A stretch of 8,076 nt of DNA from Oscillospiraceae bacterium (lineage in GTDB: Bacteria > Bacillota > Clostridia > Oscillospirales > Acutalibacteraceae): NCBI GenBank assembly GCA_003486665.1, contig DNGF01000198.1:1-8076 (forward strand). The letters run 5' to 3'. Below, one piece after another: positions 5,552 to 8,076 of the stretch. The first letter of the stretch is position 1; the number at the start of each line of letters is the position of its first letter. The notes under the pieces were generated by a model. The model saw only the letters and a program-made list of their open reading frames with translations. It did not search any database and was not told the DNA's origin. The position numbers and the translations under genes are program-made.

Positions 5552-6123
5552 TGTATAATAACTGGAACGAGCTTAAATCCGACTGCTATGGCTGTAACAA
5601 GTGCGAACTCGGAGCAACAAGGACAAATCTTGTTTTCGGCGTAGGAAACGAAAATGCCGAGGTTCTCTTTATCGGCGAAGGTCCCGGTGAGCAGGAGGAT
5701 CTCAAGGGCGAACCGTTTGTCGGCAGGAGCGGTCAGCTTCTCGACAAATATCTTGACGCCATCGGACTTGACCGAAAGAAAAATATCTACATAGCTAACA
5801 TGGTTAAATGCCGACCGCCGCACAATCGCGATCCGAAGCCGGAGGAGCAAAACGCGTGCATTACATGGCTTCGCGAGCAGGTCAGACTTATGCGTCCTAA
5901 GATTATTGTCTGCGTCGGAAGAATCTCCGCACAGCGTCTTATCGGACCCGACTTCAAGGTTACGAAGCAGCATGGGGAATTCATTGAGAAAAACGGCGTT
6001 CTTATGATGGGAACCTTTCACCCCGCGGCTTTGCTTCGCAACCCCAACAATAAGCCTCAGGCGCTTGAGGACTTCCTCAGGCTGAGAGATAAAATTAACG
6101 AGGTATGTGAACATACATACTGA
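5551..6123 (+). CDS. Uracil-DNA glycosylase, family 4 ([4Fe-4S] type)
   Basis: 190 residues, typical for family 4. The enzyme removes uracil from DNA and opens base-excision repair. Iron-sulfur ligands are visible as Cys15 and Cys18 (CNKCELGATRT), Cys87 (KCRPP) and Cys103, with the 16-residue interval between the last pair seen in family 4 enzymes. An additional Cys12 precedes them. Motif A is GEGPGEQED (42-50), followed by GEPFVGRSGQLLD (53-65), which shapes the uracil pocket. VKCRPPHNRDP (85-95) is the conserved family 4 segment. Motif B, FHPAALLRNP (156-165), carries catalytic-loop His157. ATG 5551 shares its A with the ribF stop codon, so the two genes are probably translationally coupled. 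The metallophosphoesterase gene follows after 21 bases. A family 5 enzyme or a SPO1-type polymerase-derived domain is less likely because all four cluster cysteines sit in family 4 positions. Confidence 0.94.
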   Translation: MYNNWNELKSDCYGCNKCELGATRTNLVFGVGNENAEVLFIGEGPGEQEDLKGEPFVGRSGQLLDKYLDAIGLDRKKNIYIANMVKCRPPHNRDPKPEEQNACITWLREQVRLMRPKIIVCVGRISAQRLIGPDFKVTKQHGEFIEKNGVLMMGTFHPAALLRNPNNKPQALEDFLRLRDKINEVCEHTY

Positions 6124-6144
6124 GTCTGTGAGAGGAGAAAAACC

Positions 6145-7335
6145 ATGAAAAAAATTCTTTCTGTTCTTGTGGCAGCTGTAATGCTTTTCTCAACCTTCGC
6201 AATCGGCATCTCGGCTGAAAAGTCAGAACCGTCACTCCGCTTTAACAACGACGGAAAATTCAGAATCCTGCAGGTTGCAGACCTTCAGGATAACGCGGTT
6301 CTCAATCCTGTTGCCAAGGATTTTCTTAAGGCGGCAATTGAGAATGAAAAGCCGGATCTCATTGTTCTTTCCGGCGACAACTTTGCAGGCTATAAAACAG
6401 GCACTAACATTTTCCATGGAATTGACAAGTCACTCGCGAAGAAAGCGATCAATGAGTATATGTCAATTTTCGAGAAATACGGCATTCCGGTTACGATGGT
6501 TCCAGGCAACCATGATGATGACGACATCAAGCTCACAAAGGAAGAGGAGCTTGCAATGTACGAAAAGTACAACTGCTTTATCGGCTATGACGCAGATCCC
6601 GAAATGTACGGATGCGGCACTCATAATATCCCGATCTACTCTTCAAAAAATGCGTACAAGCTCGCCTATAACATCTGGATGTTTGATTCAAACACATACG
6701 ATGAAGAGCTTGGCGGATATGACTATGTTCATGACGATCAGGTTGAGTGGTATGTAAACAAATCAAACGAGCTTAAGGATGCAAACGGCGGCGTTCCGGT
6801 TCCGTCAATGGTTTTCCAGCACATTGTCGTTAAGGAAATTTATGATATTATCGAAGAATGTCCTGCAGGTACGCCGAACTCAATGGAAAGAGATGGCAAA
6901 ACCTACAAGTTTAAAGACGAGAACTATAAGACCGGAAGCTTTAAGGAGTGGCCCTGTCCCGGTACCAGACCGAGCAAGCAGTTCAATGCAATGGTAAATC
7001 AGGGCGATGTTGTCGCAATGTTCTTCGGACACGACCACAACAACTCATATGAAGTCAATTATAAAGGAATAGACCTTGTTGCAACACCCGGATTTACGCT
7101 TGCAAGCTATGGCAACGAGGAAAAGGGCTTCAGAGTAATTGATCTTGACGAAAACGACACATCCTCATATGAATCACACGTTGTTCAATGGAAAGACTAC
7201 TACGGTTCAAGCAAAATGGCAATGAAGCACTACAATATGTATGCACAGGAGAACAGCGGCTGGGTTAAATTCACTTCGGCGCTTAAATATATTCCCTTTG
7301 TGCTTATTAAAGTTCTTTTCGGTTATGTTTTTTAA
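6145..7335 (+). CDS. Secreted calcineurin-like metallophosphoesterase (Dcr2/purple-acid-phosphatase-like)
   Basis: 396 residues with a clear Sec signal peptide: MKK, a hydrophobic core (4-22) and a likely cut at ISA/EK (24/25). The metallophosphoesterase motifs appear in order: RILQVADLQDN (40-50), LSGDNF (75-80), VPGNHDDD (119-126), FQHIVVKE (224-231) and FFGHDHNN (293-300). These are the dimetal ligands D46, D78, N122, H226, H296 and H298. The first motif has Gln48 where most members have the His of DxH. The stretch around MFDSNTYDEEL...DQVEWY (179-203) recalls the Dcr2-type group. The C-terminus (about 380-396) is markedly hydrophobic and may attach to the membrane. AGGAG lies in front of the ATG with normal spacing, 21 bases after the glycosylase gene, so it is probably co-transcribed with ribF. 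It likely hydrolyses a phosphoester or nucleotide outside the cell; the substrate cannot be told. Confidence 0.9.
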   Translation: MKKILSVLVAAVMLFSTFAIGISAEKSEPSLRFNNDGKFRILQVADLQDNAVLNPVAKDFLKAAIENEKPDLIVLSGDNFAGYKTGTNIFHGIDKSLAKKAINEYMSIFEKYGIPVTMVPGNHDDDDIKLTKEEELAMYEKYNCFIGYDADPEMYGCGTHNIPIYSSKNAYKLAYNIWMFDSNTYDEELGGYDYVHDDQVEWYVNKSNELKDANGGVPVPSMVFQHIVVKEIYDIIEECPAGTPNSMERDGKTYKFKDENYKTGSFKEWPCPGTRPSKQFNAMVNQGDVVAMFFGHDHNNSYEVNYKGIDLVATPGFTLASYGNEEKGFRVIDLDENDTSSYESHVVQWKDYYGSSKMAMKHYNMYAQENSGWVKFTSALKYIPFVLIKVLFGYVF

Positions 7336-7352
7336 TTTGAAATAAATAAAGA

Positions 7353-7390
7353 AAAATCCGTCGGAATTTCCTCCGGCGGATTTTGTTTTA
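7353..7390. terminator. Bidirectional intrinsic terminator between the metallophosphoesterase gene and leuS
   Basis: A 13-bp stem pairs 7353-7365 (AAAATCCGTCGGA) with 7372-7384 (TCCGGCGGATTTT) through one G-U pair, around a 6-base loop. T-rich sequence follows on the plus strand (GTTTTATTATT). On the minus strand the AAAA arm and flanking A-rich bases give the matching U-rich tail, so it can end both converging units. Confidence 0.85.
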
Positions 7391-7410
7391 TTATTGAGTT
7401 GTAATATCAA

Positions 7411-8076
7411 TTATTTTACAACGATGTTTACAAGTCTGCCCTTAACGTAAAGCTCCTTGACAACGTTCTTGCCCTCGATTGCGGCGGCAATTGCCGGATC
7501 CTTCTTGGCAAGCTCGATTGCCTCTGCCGACTCGATCTCTGCGGGAATCATGAGCTTAGCGCGAACCTTGCCGTTGATCTGAGCAACGATTTCGATCTCA
7601 TCGTCAACGCACTTTGCTTCATCGTAATCAACCCAGTGGCCGTTTGCGAGCATTCCGCCGTAGTTCTGAGCCGCCCAAATCTCCTCTGTAACATGGGGAG
7701 CGAACGGATTGAGAAGCGTTACAAACGTTTTCAGCTCGGCATTGTTGATTGAACCCTTGTTATAAATATCATTGAGCAAGGTCATGAGTGCGGCGATTGC
7801 CGTATTGAACTTCATGCCCTCGATATCCTCGGAAACCTTCTTTATCGTCTTATGGAAAGCGGACTCAAGCTCCTTGGAATACTCATCGCCCTCGGTCAGG
7901 ATATCCTGAAGCGCCCATACTCTGTCGATAAATCTCTTACAGCCCTTAACCGAAGATTTCGACCACGGAGCGGCTTTCTCATAGTCACCCATGAACAGAA
8001 CATAGGTACGAAGTACGTCTGCACCGTACTCGTCAACAACATCGTTCGGATCAACAACATTGCCCTTGGACTTGCT
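7411..8076 (-). CDS. leuS: Leucyl-tRNA synthetase, C-terminal 221 residues (cut by window edge)
   Basis: The frame is open to the right edge and ends at TAA 7411-7413. Its first visible residues, SKSKGNVVDPNDVVDEYGAD, are the class I KMSKS loop (the K-M falls just outside), which binds ATP in leucine activation. RTYVLFMGDYEKAAPWS follows, as in bacterial LeuRS. Next come the helical anticodon-binding domain (VKGCKRFIDRVWAL through TFVTLLNPFAPHVTEEIW) and the small C-terminal domain (EIEIVAQINGKVRAKLMIPAE to the end). The ATG at 7992 is internal and is not the start. The enzyme charges tRNA-Leu in the cytoplasm. The gene converges on the metallophosphoesterase gene and shares its terminator. 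Its promoter and any T-box leader are outside the window. Confidence 0.96.
   Translation of the reverse strand, partial: SKSKGNVVDPNDVVDEYGADVLRTYVLFMGDYEKAAPWSKSSVKGCKRFIDRVWALQDILTEGDEYSKELESAFHKTIKKVSEDIEGMKFNTAIAALMTLLNDIYNKGSINNAELKTFVTLLNPFAPHVTEEIWAAQNYGGMLANGHWVDYDEAKCVDDEIEIVAQINGKVRAKLMIPAEIESAEAIELAKKDPAIAAAIEGKNVVKELYVKGRLVNIVVK

Overview
The window looks like chromosomal DNA of a low-to-moderate GC Firmicute of the class Clostridia, most likely a Ruminococcus-like (Oscillospirales) gut or rumen bacterium. This is inferred from a type I dockerin protein, a PadR/DUF1700 pair, a [4Fe-4S] family 4 uracil-DNA glycosylase, strong AGGUGAU-type ribosome binding sites and AT-rich sigma-A-type promoters. 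No rRNA, tRNA, CRISPR array, insertion sequence or phage gene was seen.

Left part, minus strand (1-2477). There are two consecutive transcription units. The upstream one (2408 down to 1177) encodes a 57-residue single-pass membrane protein, a PadR-family repressor and a DUF1700/HAAS multi-pass membrane protein. Its promoter has a 23-bp imperfect palindrome over the -10 box, which is a good candidate for a PadR autorepression operator. The downstream unit (1075 to beyond position 1) has its own near-consensus promoter. It encodes a membrane-anchored protein with a dockerin and a CBM2-like domain, followed 3 bases later by a secreted alpha/beta-hydrolase-like protein that runs off the left edge.

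Middle and right, plus strand (2532-7390). typA/bipA is transcribed divergently from the PadR operon, behind a leader carrying a long, nearly perfect 23-bp hairpin. A 182-base gap follows. Then comes a tight cluster: ribF (FMN/FAD synthesis), a family 4 uracil-DNA glycosylase overlapping ribF by one base, and a secreted calcineurin-like metallophosphoesterase 21 bases further on. A hairpin terminator usable from both directions closes this cluster.

Right edge, minus strand (7411-8076). This is the C-terminal third of leuS, starting inside the KMSKS motif and convergent with the phosphoesterase gene.

Most of the window is housekeeping. The parts least explained by known biology are the small-protein/PadR/DUF1700 operon with its operator, the TM-dockerin-CBM2-like protein paired with a secreted hydrolase, and the typA leader hairpin. 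Nothing seen here proves a wholly new system.
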